Source of the DNA: Lachnospiraceae bacterium
GTDB lineage: Bacteria; Bacillota; Clostridia; Lachnospirales; Lachnospiraceae
Reading direction: 5' to 3'
DNA: 64,000 nucleotides
NCBI GenBank assembly: GCA_015057405.1
Contig: SVEK01000008.1
Span: forward strand, 1-64,000
In this document: piece by piece, positions 22,518 through 31,335 of the stretch
How positions within the stretch are numbered: the first letter of the stretch is position 1
How the letters are laid out: each line of letters opens with the position of its first letter
Notes under the pieces: model-generated
Seen by the model: the letters and a program-made list of their open reading frames with translations, nothing else
Database searches by the model: none
What the model was told of the DNA's origin: nothing
Program-made: the position numbers and the translations under genes

Positions 22518-25142
22518 CTACTTTTGAGCTATAGCTGCCTGTGCTGCCGCAAGTCTTGCAATTGGTACTCTGAACGGTGAACATGACACGTAGTCAAGAC
22601 CAATTTTGTTACAGAATTCCACACTTGATGGGTCTCCGCCGTGCTCGCCGCAGATACCGATGTGAAGCTTGTCGTTGGCAGGTCTTCCAAGCTCGATTGT
22701 CATTTCCATAAGTTTGCCGACACCATTCTGGTCGAGCTTAGCAAATGGATCATTTTCGAAAATCTTTGCTTTGTAGTAATCATCAAGGAACTTACCTGCG
22801 TCATCACGTGAAAATCCGAATGTCATCTGTGTAAGGTCATTTGTACCGAAACAGAAGAAATCAGCTTCTTTTGCTATTACATCTGCTGTAAGGCATGCAC
22901 GAGGAATCTCAATCATTGTTCCAACTTCGTATGTCATGTTGCTTCCTGCCGCTGCTATTTCTGCATCAGCAACTTCTACTACTATCTTCTTAATACATGT
23001 AAACTCATTTATTTCACCAATCAACGGAATCATAATTTCAGGAACGATGTTCCAGTCCGGATGAGCCTTATTTACATTGATTGCCGCACGGATAACGGCT
23101 CTTGTCTGCATCTTCGCAATCTCAGGATAAGTAACCGCAAGACGGCATCCACGATGACCCATCATTGGATTGAATTCGTGAAGTGAATTAATTATAGTTT
23201 TAATCTCTTCTACTGACTTATTCTTTGCTTTAGCAAGTTTTGCAATATCAGCTTCTTCGGTAGGAACAAACTCATGCAAAGGCGGATCAAGGAATCTGAT
23301 TGTAACCGGGCATCCCTCAAGAGCTTCATATAACTGCTCAAAATCACCCTGCTGCATTGGAAGAATCTTTTCAAGTGCAGCTTCTCTCTCCTCAACTGTA
23401 TCTGAACAAATCATCTCACGGAATGCATCAATTCTGTTGCCCTCGAAGAACATATGCTCCGTACGGCAAAGACCTATACCTTCTGCTCCAAGTTCGCGTG
23501 CTTTCTTTGCATCTGCCGGTGTGTCGGCATTAGTACGAACCTTAAGTGTTCTGAAGCTGTCAGCCCACTCCATGATTGTTTCAAATTCACCTGCTATAGT
23601 AGCATCAACGGTAGGAATTACACCTTCATATATCTTACCTGTTGAACCGTCAATTGAAATCTCATCACCTTCATTAAATACTTTTCCGGCAAGAGTAAAT
23701 TTCTTATTAGCTTCGTCCATCGCGATTTCACCACAACCTGATACACAACAGATACCCATTCCACGTGCAACAACGGCTGCATGTGATGTTCTTCCGCCAC
23801 GAACTGTAAGGATACCCTGAGAAGCTTTCATGCCCTCAATATCTTCAGGTGATGTCTCAAGACGGACAAGAATTACTTTTTCTCCTCTTTCTTTCCATGC
23901 AACTGCATCTTCTGCCGTAAATACAACTTTACCGCATGCAGATCCCGGAGAAGCTCCGATTGCTGAACCGATTGCTTCTGCTTTTTCAAGTGCTTTTGCA
24001 TCAAACTGAGGATGAAGAAGTGCATCTAAGTTACGAGGCTCAATCATAGCTACAGCCTTTTCCTTAGTAATCATTCCTTCTTCTACAAGGTCACAGGCAA
24101 TCTTAAGAGCTGCCTGAGGCGTTCTCTTTCCGTTACGTGTCTGGAGCATGTACAACTTCTTATCTTCAATAGTAAACTCCATATCCTGCATATCTCTGTA
24201 ATGGTCTTCAAGTATGTCACAGATTTCTGTAAACTGCTTATAAACTTCAGGCATTACATTAGCCATCTCTTCAATTTTCTGTGGGGTACGAACACCGGCA
24301 ACAACGTCCTCACCCTGTGCATTTATAAGAAATTCTCCGTCAAGCTTCTTCTCACCTGTTGAAGGATTACGTGTAAATGCAACACCTGTTCCTGATGTGT
24401 CACCCATGTTACCAAATGCCATCATCTGTACGTTAACAGCTGTTCCCCATGAATAAGGGATGTCATTGTCACGTCTGTATACATTAGCTCTGTCGTTATC
24501 CCATGAACGGAATACCGCTTTAACTGCTGCCATAAGCTGTTCCTTTGGTTCAGCCGGGAAGTCAGCACCAATCTTTGCTTTGTACTCAGCCTTAAACTGA
24601 TTAGCAAGTGCTTTAAGGTCATCAGCAGTAAGATCTGTATCCTGTGTGATTCCCTTTTCTTCCTTCATTTTATCGATAAGTTCTTCGAAATATTTCTTAC
24701 CTACTTCCATTACTACATCAGAGAACATCTGAATGAATCTTCTGTAGCAATCCCAAGCCCAACGTGGATTTCCTGATTTTGCAGCTAGAACTTCCACAAC
24801 ATCTTCATTAAGACCAAGATTAAGGATTGTGTCCATCATTCCAGGCATTGATGCTCTGGCACCTGAACGAACCGAAACAAGAAGAGGATTCTCTTTATCT
24901 CCAAATTTCTTTCCTGTTATCTCTTCCATCTTAACGATGTACTCCATAATCTGTGCCTGGATTTCATCATTAATCTTCTCGCCATCTTCATAATACTGTG
25001 TACATGCTTCTGTTGTAATCGTAAATCCCTGCGGCACCGGAAGCCCAAGCTTTGTCATTTCCGCAAGGTTTGCACCTTTACCACCCAGAAGATTACGCAT
25101 GCTCGCATCTCCCTCTGTGAATAAATATACCCACTTATTCAT
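22518..25142 (-). CDS. ppdK: Pyruvate, phosphate dikinase
   Basis: PPDK interconverts pyruvate + ATP + phosphate and phosphoenolpyruvate + AMP + pyrophosphate; in anaerobic Clostridia it serves glycolysis or gluconeogenesis with pyrophosphate. The 874-residue product has the three domains in order: an ATP-grasp domain from the N-terminus (MNKWVYLFTEGDA, GGKGANLAEMTKLGLPVPQG), the phosphohistidine swivel domain with GGRTSHAAVVARGMG (catalytic His) near residue 450, and the PEP-binding barrel with GTMIEIPRACL and the cysteine in HIGICGEHGGDP. Length is normal. It has its own promoter, a GGAGG site and a downstream terminator. Confidence 0.97.
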   Translation of the reverse strand: MNKWVYLFTEGDASMRNLLGGKGANLAEMTKLGLPVPQGFTITTEACTQYYEDGEKINDEIQAQIMEYIVKMEEITGKKFGDKENPLLVSVRSGARASMPGMMDTILNLGLNEDVVEVLAAKSGNPRWAWDCYRRFIQMFSDVVMEVGKKYFEELIDKMKEEKGITQDTDLTADDLKALANQFKAEYKAKIGADFPAEPKEQLMAAVKAVFRSWDNDRANVYRRDNDIPYSWGTAVNVQMMAFGNMGDTSGTGVAFTRNPSTGEKKLDGEFLINAQGEDVVAGVRTPQKIEEMANVMPEVYKQFTEICDILEDHYRDMQDMEFTIEDKKLYMLQTRNGKRTPQAALKIACDLVEEGMITKEKAVAMIEPRNLDALLHPQFDAKALEKAEAIGSAIGASPGSACGKVVFTAEDAVAWKERGEKVILVRLETSPEDIEGMKASQGILTVRGGRTSHAAVVARGMGICCVSGCGEIAMDEANKKFTLAGKVFNEGDEISIDGSTGKIYEGVIPTVDATIAGEFETIMEWADSFRTLKVRTNADTPADAKKARELGAEGIGLCRTEHMFFEGNRIDAFREMICSDTVEEREAALEKILPMQQGDFEQLYEALEGCPVTIRFLDPPLHEFVPTEEADIAKLAKAKNKSVEEIKTIINSLHEFNPMMGHRGCRLAVTYPEIAKMQTRAVIRAAINVNKAHPDWNIVPEIMIPLIGEINEFTCIKKIVVEVADAEIAAAGSNMTYEVGTMIEIPRACLTADVIAKEADFFCFGTNDLTQMTFGFSRDDAGKFLDDYYKAKIFENDPFAKLDQNGVGKLMEMTIELGRPANDKLHIGICGEHGGDPSSVEFCNKIGLDYVSCSPFRVPIARLAAAQAAIAQK

Positions 25143-25200
25143 CCTTTACCTCCTAATTTTTTTTTGATGTAATTACCAATTTTTTCATTTAACTGACCGT

Positions 25201-25229
25201 ATTATATCACATATTTTCTGTTTGTACAA
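25201..25229 (-). promoter_or_regulatory. Probable ppdK promoter
   Basis: On the minus strand TTGTAC (25224-25229) and a perfect TATAAT (25201-25206) are separated by 17 nt. It lies about 60 nt upstream of the ppdK start codon. Confidence 0.7.
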
Positions 25230-25287
25230 TGATTCTGTTTCTTGTCCCATTAACGAACTCTTTGGTGCCGCAATCACTCCGGCTGTT

Positions 25288-26184
25288 TTAACTTTTCCCT
25301 CTTACAAAAGGAATAGCACCTTTGTGATTAACTATGACAGCTTTCGTATACTCACCACCAAATTCACCATCAACAGTCCATTTTAATGGGGTCTCACATT
25401 CAATCTCAATACGCTTAATATGTCTGTAATAAAATAATTCACAATTAACATTTCCGGATAACAACGCATTAATAATAAGTTGGAATTCCATAATATTTTT
25501 TGGTGCTTTTATAAAAAATGCCTCCAAATATCCGTCGTCAAGTGCAACATCGTCATCAAAAAGAGATAAAAATCCGGCTACGGAAAATGAATTGGTAATC
25601 ATTCCGTATATCAATTTATCACTTATAACTTCATCCTCTATTGTCACCGTTACGTCATATTTTCTGATAGAACCTAACTTTTTTACGCCTTCCAGAAAAT
25701 AAGCCAGCTTACCGAGTATATTTTTACTTACCTGTGGTGTCTCATAAGACACATCCGTAAATGCACCAAAAGCTGCGATATAATCAAAATAATCTCCGTT
25801 AAGTTCTCCGACGTCACACATACAACTCTCCCCATCAATGGCAACATGAGCTGCATCAAGCATATTTTGTGGCAATTTAAATGAGTGGGCAAAATCATTA
25901 ACAGTTCCTGCCGGAATATATCCGCATAAAGGCCGATTATCAAGATGCATCATTCCGTCGGTAACATCGTTGAGAGTTCCGTCTCCTCCGCAACAAACAA
26001 CCCTGTCATAACAATCACCATTTTCTTTAACGATCTTTGCCGCATCCCCCTCTTTTTGAGTTGCGTATACAGTAACCACATAATTATTCTGACAAAACAT
26101 TTCAATTATATCTGATAAATGTTTTTTTATTATTCCCTTTCCTGCATTGGGATTATACACAAACAACAACTTTCCTTCTTCCAT
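25288..26184 (-). CDS. Diacylglycerol/lipid kinase family protein (YegS/BmrU type)
   Basis: This soluble ATP-dependent kinase family phosphorylates diacylglycerol or related lipids, recycling lipids from membrane and wall polymer synthesis. The 298-residue product begins with NPNAGKGIIKKH, has the nucleotide motif VVCCGGDGTLNDV (residues 63-74) and a beta-sandwich C-terminal domain with AFGAFTDVSYETPQ and a DDGYLEAFF block. It lies 22 nt after queA in the same direction and probably shares its promoter. The substrate cannot be fixed from sequence. Confidence 0.88.
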   Translation of the reverse strand: MEEGKLLFVYNPNAGKGIIKKHLSDIIEMFCQNNYVVTVYATQKEGDAAKIVKENGDCYDRVVCCGGDGTLNDVTDGMMHLDNRPLCGYIPAGTVNDFAHSFKLPQNMLDAAHVAIDGESCMCDVGELNGDYFDYIAAFGAFTDVSYETPQVSKNILGKLAYFLEGVKKLGSIRKYDVTVTIEDEVISDKLIYGMITNSFSVAGFLSLFDDDVALDDGYLEAFFIKAPKNIMEFQLIINALLSGNVNCELFYYRHIKRIEIECETPLKWTVDGEFGGEYTKAVIVNHKGAIPFVRGKS

Positions 26185-26206
26185 TCACCAATTGCCTCCT
26201 ATGTCA

Positions 26207-27229
26207 CTACACGATTATCATTGCATCCCCAAATGAAAAGAACCTATATTTTTCATTAACGGCTTCTTCATAAGCCTTCATTATATTATCCTTACCTGCA
26301 AGAGCTGATACCAACATTAATAAAGTCGACTCCGGCAAATGAAAATTCGTAATAAGACCGTCCATTATCTTAAACTCATAGCCCGGATAAATAAATATAT
26401 CCGTATTGCCTTCACATTCACATACAATACCGTCTTTAGCTGCTGATTCTACAGTTCGGCAACTTGTCGTACCAACACATATAACCCTGTTTCCTTTTTT
26501 CTTTGTTTCATTAATCAAATCTGCCGCTTCTTTAGAAACTTTGTAATACTCTGAATGCATATGATGTTCATCAACATTATCAACCTTTACCGGTCTGAAT
26601 GTTCCAAGTCCTACGTGCAACGTTACACTTGCAATATTGATGCCTTTAGTCTTTATCTCTTCAAGAAGTTCATTGGTAAAATGCAAACCGGCCGTAGGTG
26701 CTGCTGCCGAACCTTCATACTTTGCATACACAGTCTGATACCTTGACTTGTCTTTTAATTCGTGAGTTATGTACGGCGGAAGAGGCATCTTCCCCAAAGC
26801 ATCCAATACTTCTTCAAATATTCCTTCATATTCAAATCTGATATGTCTGTTACCGTCAGCAAGAACTTCAGTTATCTCACCGGTAAGTCTTCCTCCGCCA
26901 AAACTTACCCTTGCTCCTGTTCTAAGCTTCTTTCCCGGTCTTACTATAGCCTCCCAGACGTCCGCAGAAATACGCTTTAAAAGCAATACTTCAACAGCAC
27001 CGCCCGTACCTTCCTTTTCACCTAACAATCGTGCAGGAATCACTTTTGTATTATTGATTACGAGACAATCTCCCGGTTTCAGGTAATCCGTAATATTCCC
27101 AAACACTGAATGGGTTATACTTCCGGACTCCTTATTAACATGCATAAGTCTTGAATCCGTTCTTTTTTGTAGCGGGTCCTGCGCAATAAGATTTTCCGGA
27201 AGTTCATAAAAAAAGTCACTTGTTTTCAT
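26207..27229 (-). CDS. queA: S-adenosylmethionine:tRNA ribosyltransferase-isomerase
   Basis: QueA adds the epoxycyclopentane ring precursor to 7-aminomethyl-deazaguanine in tRNA, the next-to-last step of queuosine synthesis. The 340-residue product is full length and shows [14 protein letters not shown] at the start, [12 protein letters not shown], the [13 protein letters not shown] signature, [10 protein letters not shown] and [18 protein letters not shown] near the end. A GGAGAAAG site precedes the ATG. It is the first gene of a two-gene unit with the lipid kinase. No other queuosine genes are in the window. Confidence 0.96.
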   Translation of the reverse strand: MKTSDFFYELPENLIAQDPLQKRTDSRLMHVNKESGSITHSVFGNITDYLKPGDCLVINNTKVIPARLLGEKEGTGGAVEVLLLKRISADVWEAIVRPGKKLRTGARVSFGGGRLTGEITEVLADGNRHIRFEYEGIFEEVLDALGKMPLPPYITHELKDKSRYQTVYAKYEGSAAAPTAGLHFTNELLEEIKTKGINIASVTLHVGLGTFRPVKVDNVDEHHMHSEYYKVSKEAADLINETKKKGNRVICVGTTSCRTVESAAKDGIVCECEGNTDIFIYPGYEFKIMDGLITNFHLPESTLLMLVSALAGKDNIMKAYEEAVNEKYRFFSFGDAMIIV

Positions 27230-27253
27230 AGGTTTCTTTCTCCTTTATCAGTA

Positions 27254-27282
27254 AGTATATTAATTTTATCGTGTTAAGGCAA
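27254..27282 (-). promoter_or_regulatory. Probable queA promoter
   Basis: On the minus strand TTGCCT (27277-27282) and TATACT (27254-27259) are 17 nt apart, about 25 nt upstream of the queA start. Confidence 0.6.
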
Positions 27283-27344
27283 CCCCCATTTTCAAGAGCA
27301 TCAGAATATGGTAGAATGTATATAATAATGTGGAGGTGATTTAC

Positions 27345-28910
27345 ATGGCAGTAACTACATTTGCGGCAATAGATGTTGGTTCTAACGAAGTATCACTAAA
27401 AATCTTCGAATTAGGCAAAAAAAATCAAATGAAAGAATTAACCCATGTGCGGCATATTATGGAACTTGGAAGCGACACGTACGTCAGCGGATATATTTCA
27501 AATCACTTAATTGACGAGTTATGCGATGTACTTGACGGTTTCCGTAAAATAATGAAGGAATTCCAGGTTACGGAATACAGAGCCTACTCTACAAGTTCAA
27601 TCAGAGAGGCCGCCAACAGACAATCACTACTTGACAGAGTACGTATACGAACCGGTATAGACGTTAATATACTTACCAATTCAGAACAGCGTTATCTTCT
27701 TTATCAGGCTGTTGCTCTTAGAGAACCTGCATTCAACAGTATTATCAAGCACGGAGCAATGCTTGTGGAAGTTGGTTCAGGCAGTTCTCAGGCAACCTGC
27801 TTTTCCGGCGGCAAACTGGTCGTATCGCATAATCTTCGCCTGGGTTCCATAAGACTCAGCGAATTTTTAAGCACCCTTGAACGTGAAGCTGACAGTTATG
27901 CAGACCTTCTTTCAGAATATATAGACGGTGATATATACACCTCGTACAAAACTTATTTTCACAAATACCGCATACGCTCAATACTGGCAATTGGCGAAGA
28001 GTTACGAGACCTTGAACAATACATTAAAATTAATCTGCAACAAAATGATTCGAGTGCCGTCAAAATTACTTCCGAAGAACTTACTACAATATATAATTCA
28101 ATACTGACCCACTCCAACAGCGAGATTGCAACAATGCTTGGAACAACTGACGAGCAGGCCAGATTATTACTTCCTACAGCTATGATTTACGAAAAATTAA
28201 TGAGTATTAACAAAGCAGATACCATATACTTCAATTCAACCGACCTTTGTGACGGAATAGTCGTACAATATGCTCTTGATAACAACCGGCTGTCAAAGGT
28301 AAGAGACTTTGATAAAGATGTTTTGTCTGCTGCAAAAAAACTGGCAATCAGATATAGTTCTAATACGATTCATACTACTTATGTAGAAAAGCTCGCCGGC
28401 AAAATATTTGAAGGCTTAAGCCACATCAGCGGTCTTAACAAACACGACAAACTGCTTCTTTTGGTGGCTGTCAGACTACATGATTGCGGTGCCTATATTA
28501 ATTTCGAGGAAGTTGCAGCCAACTCTTACAATATAATAAGGTCATCTGAAATACTCGGATTAACTGATAAAGATAACCTTATGATTGCCAATATTGTTAT
28601 GAACCCTGTAAAATCATTTCCTTCGTACAGTGAACTTAAAAATGATTTTACCGAAAAAGAATATATCAAAATAGCAAAACTAACCGGTATATTCAGACTT
28701 GCCAACGACCTTGACACAAGTAAAAAACAAAAACTCTCCCACCTTAAGGTTACTCTGAAAAATAATACACTTCAGATTACCGGAGAATCATTTATGGATT
28801 TGGCTCTTGAAACAGCCTACTTTAACGAATCGGCACGTTTTTTTGAACGAATATTCGGAATCGTACCAAAACTTAAACAAAGGAGGATTAACAATGTCTC
28901 AGACTTATAA
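27345..28910 (+). CDS. ppx: Exopolyphosphatase / guanosine pentaphosphate phosphohydrolase family (Ppx/GppA)
   Basis: Ppx/GppA enzymes release phosphate from polyphosphate or convert pppGpp to ppGpp. The start is ATG 27345 (MAVTTFAAIDVGSNEVSL), with GGAGG upstream. The 521-residue product has the actin-like ATPase fold (AIDVGSNEVSL, EYRAYSTSSIREAANR, LVEVGSGSSQATCF) in the first 300 residues and an HD-type C-terminal domain (RLHDCGAYINFEEVA). In Firmicutes the split between the two activities is not resolved by sequence alone. The last 17 nt overlap the start of ppk, which supports a role in polyphosphate turnover. Confidence 0.88.
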   Translation: MAVTTFAAIDVGSNEVSLKIFELGKKNQMKELTHVRHIMELGSDTYVSGYISNHLIDELCDVLDGFRKIMKEFQVTEYRAYSTSSIREAANRQSLLDRVRIRTGIDVNILTNSEQRYLLYQAVALREPAFNSIIKHGAMLVEVGSGSSQATCFSGGKLVVSHNLRLGSIRLSEFLSTLEREADSYADLLSEYIDGDIYTSYKTYFHKYRIRSILAIGEELRDLEQYIKINLQQNDSSAVKITSEELTTIYNSILTHSNSEIATMLGTTDEQARLLLPTAMIYEKLMSINKADTIYFNSTDLCDGIVVQYALDNNRLSKVRDFDKDVLSAAKKLAIRYSSNTIHTTYVEKLAGKIFEGLSHISGLNKHDKLLLLVAVRLHDCGAYINFEEVAANSYNIIRSSEILGLTDKDNLMIANIVMNPVKSFPSYSELKNDFTEKEYIKIAKLTGIFRLANDLDTSKKQKLSHLKVTLKNNTLQITGESFMDLALETAYFNESARFFERIFGIVPKLKQRRINNVSDL

Positions 28911-31020
28911 TAACCCTGAATACTTTGATAACAGAGAACTTAGCTGGCTCGAATTTAACCGCCGGGTTCTTAATGAAGCATGTGACGAATCACTGCCTCT
29001 GCTGGAAAGACTAAAATTTTTAAGCATAACATCATCTAATCTGGATGAGTTCGTTATGATTAGAGTTGCTTCTTTGAAAGATATGGTAGATGCAGGTTAC
29101 ACAAAACCTGATATTGCAGGTCTTACTGCCGAAAAGCAGTTGGAACTTATCAGTGCGGGATCGCATGAATTGATATCTAACCAATACAAGTTATTTAATA
29201 ATACATTTTTACCACTGTTGGCTGACAACAAAATTAATCTTATATGCCATCACGAGGAACTGACTGCCGAACAATCAGATTATGCAGATAAATACTTTAT
29301 GAGGGAAGTATACCCTGTTCTTACACCAATGGCTGTTGATTCGTCAAGACCGTTCCCTCTGATACGTAACAAATCGCTCAATATTGGCGCCCTTTTGAAA
29401 CGCAACAAATCAAAAGAAGAATATGAATTTGCCACGGTACAGGTTCCTTCCGTACTTCCGAGACTTATTCATATTCCTTCGGATAATAAAGAAGACACTA
29501 CATTTATTCTGTTGGAACAGATTATAGAAAAAAATATCGATAAACTCTTTCTCAATTACGAAATAATTTGCGCCTACCCTTACAGAGTAATGCGTAATGC
29601 TGACCTTACAATTGACGAAGACGAAGCCGCTGATCTACTTGTTGAGATAGAAAAGCAGCTTAAAAAAAGGCAATGGGGTGCAGCCATCAAACTCGAAGTC
29701 GAAAAAGGAATCGATAAACAACTGCTAAAATATCTTAAAAAAGACCTCGAAATCAAGAATGATGACATATATAAAATAAACGGGCCTCTTGATTTAACAT
29801 TTCTTATGAAATTATACGGAATTGAGGGACATAACAATCTAAGAAACAAACCTTATACTCCTCAGCCGGTTTATGAATTAGATGCCGAAACTGATATATT
29901 TTCAAAGATACGTGAAAAAGATATTCTTCTTCATCATCCGTACCAAACATTTGACCCGGTTGTTGATTTTGTTCGAAAGGCCTCCAAAGACCCTAATGTA
30001 CTTGCCATCAAACAAACCCTCTACAGGGTAAGCAGCAATTCACCGATTATATCATCTTTAGCTGCCGCAGCTGAAAATGGTAAGCAGGTTTCAGTACTTG
30101 TGGAACTTAAAGCCCGTTTTGATGAAGAAAACAACATCATTTGGGCAAAGAAACTTGAACAGGCAGGCTGTCATGTAATATACGGACTTGTAGGTCTTAA
30201 AACCCATAGCAAAATCACTCTTGTTGTACGACGTGAAGATGACGGAATAAGACGCTATGTTCACCTTGGCACCGGAAATTACAATGATTCTACAGCAAAA
30301 CTGTACACTGATATGGGACTTTTCACATGTTCAAGACCGATAGGCGAAGATGCAACAGCAGTATTCAATATGTTGTCAGGCTACTCAGAACCTCTTGCAT
30401 GGAACAAATTAACATTAGCACCGTTGTGGCTTAGAAATAAATTTATGGATTGTATAAAAAGAGAAACCAATAATGCTCTCGACGGAAAAGATGCTCATAT
30501 TATAGCTAAAATGAATTCCCTTTGTGATGCCGGTATCATTTCCGCGCTGTATGAAGCATCTGCTGCCGGCGTTAAAATCGACCTCATTATCCGCGGAATA
30601 TGTTGTCTGAAAGTAGGAATACCGGGAATTAGCGACAATATCACCGTACACTCCATTGTAGGAAACTTCCTTGAACACTCAAGAATATTTTATTTCTATA
30701 ATGACGGATACGAAGATATATATATGGGAAGTGCTGACTGGATGCCACGTAATCTTGACAAACGTGTAGAGATACTGTTCCCTATTGAAGATCAAAGTCT
30801 CAAAGACCGCATTAAGCACATTCTCGACATTCAGTTAGCAGATAACATAAAAACGCGAATCAAACAACCTGACAGTTCGTACATTTTGCTAACACCCGGT
30901 GAAGATGAACCTCTCAACTCACAAGATTATTTCTGTAAGGAAGCTTTGGAAGCAACAAAACGCCATCGTCAATCCAGAAATACATCCCGTACATTTGAGC
31001 CAATGAAAAAACCGGATTAA
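28894..31020 (+). CDS. ppk: Polyphosphate kinase 1
   Basis: Ppk1 makes polyphosphate from ATP at the membrane. The true start is ATG 28894 (MSQTYNNPEYFDNRELSWLE), preceded by AAAGGAGG and overlapping the ppx end by 17 nt. The 708-residue product is normal in size, with the N-terminal helical domain, the NRELSWLEFNRRVL signature, the catalytic His in LKTHSKITLVVRRED and the VHLGTGNYND loop, and a phospholipase D-like C-terminal part. It forms a coupled synthesis/degradation pair with ppx. The operon is followed by a short gap and yjfB. Confidence 0.96.
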   Translation: MSQTYNNPEYFDNRELSWLEFNRRVLNEACDESLPLLERLKFLSITSSNLDEFVMIRVASLKDMVDAGYTKPDIAGLTAEKQLELISAGSHELISNQYKLFNNTFLPLLADNKINLICHHEELTAEQSDYADKYFMREVYPVLTPMAVDSSRPFPLIRNKSLNIGALLKRNKSKEEYEFATVQVPSVLPRLIHIPSDNKEDTTFILLEQIIEKNIDKLFLNYEIICAYPYRVMRNADLTIDEDEAADLLVEIEKQLKKRQWGAAIKLEVEKGIDKQLLKYLKKDLEIKNDDIYKINGPLDLTFLMKLYGIEGHNNLRNKPYTPQPVYELDAETDIFSKIREKDILLHHPYQTFDPVVDFVRKASKDPNVLAIKQTLYRVSSNSPIISSLAAAAENGKQVSVLVELKARFDEENNIIWAKKLEQAGCHVIYGLVGLKTHSKITLVVRREDDGIRRYVHLGTGNYNDSTAKLYTDMGLFTCSRPIGEDATAVFNMLSGYSEPLAWNKLTLAPLWLRNKFMDCIKRETNNALDGKDAHIIAKMNSLCDAGIISALYEASAAGVKIDLIIRGICCLKVGIPGISDNITVHSIVGNFLEHSRIFYFYNDGYEDIYMGSADWMPRNLDKRVEILFPIEDQSLKDRIKHILDIQLADNIKTRIKQPDSSYILLTPGEDEPLNSQDYFCKEALEATKRHRQSRNTSRTFEPMKKPD

Positions 31021-31104
31021 AACGATACAAATAATAAAAGACTCTTAAGTATTATACAAAAAAAACCGATATGATATGAAAGAGAAGACAAAGGAGGAAT
31101 AGAT

Positions 31105-31296
31105 ATGGATATAGCAAGAATGGCCATGAATAATTCTCAAGCAGAACTTATGACAAAAATAAGCACAAAAGTTTTGGATTTATCTCTAAATACTGTAGAA
31201 CAAACCGGAGAACAGATGGTTCAGATGTTAACTGAAATGCCTTCTGCAGCCCCGGCAGGTGTTGTTAGTTCAGAACACGTTGATGTTCTTGTATAA
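31105..31296 (+). CDS. yjfB: YjfB family protein (putative motility-related)
   Basis: The 63-residue product (MDIARMAMNNSQAELMTKIS and on) matches the small YjfB family found in motile and non-motile Firmicutes, named after a B. subtilis gene of the motility regulon. It is amphipathic and ends with short hydrophobic residues, with no catalytic motif. AAAGGAGG precedes the ATG with 9-nt spacing. It stands alone, convergent with the subtilase gene. Function is not established. Confidence 0.75.
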   Translation: MDIARMAMNNSQAELMTKISTKVLDLSLNTVEQTGEQMVQMLTEMPSAAPAGVVSSEHVDVLV

Positions 31297-31335
31297 CTAT
31301 TATACAACCATTGTATAATTACTATGTTATTAACA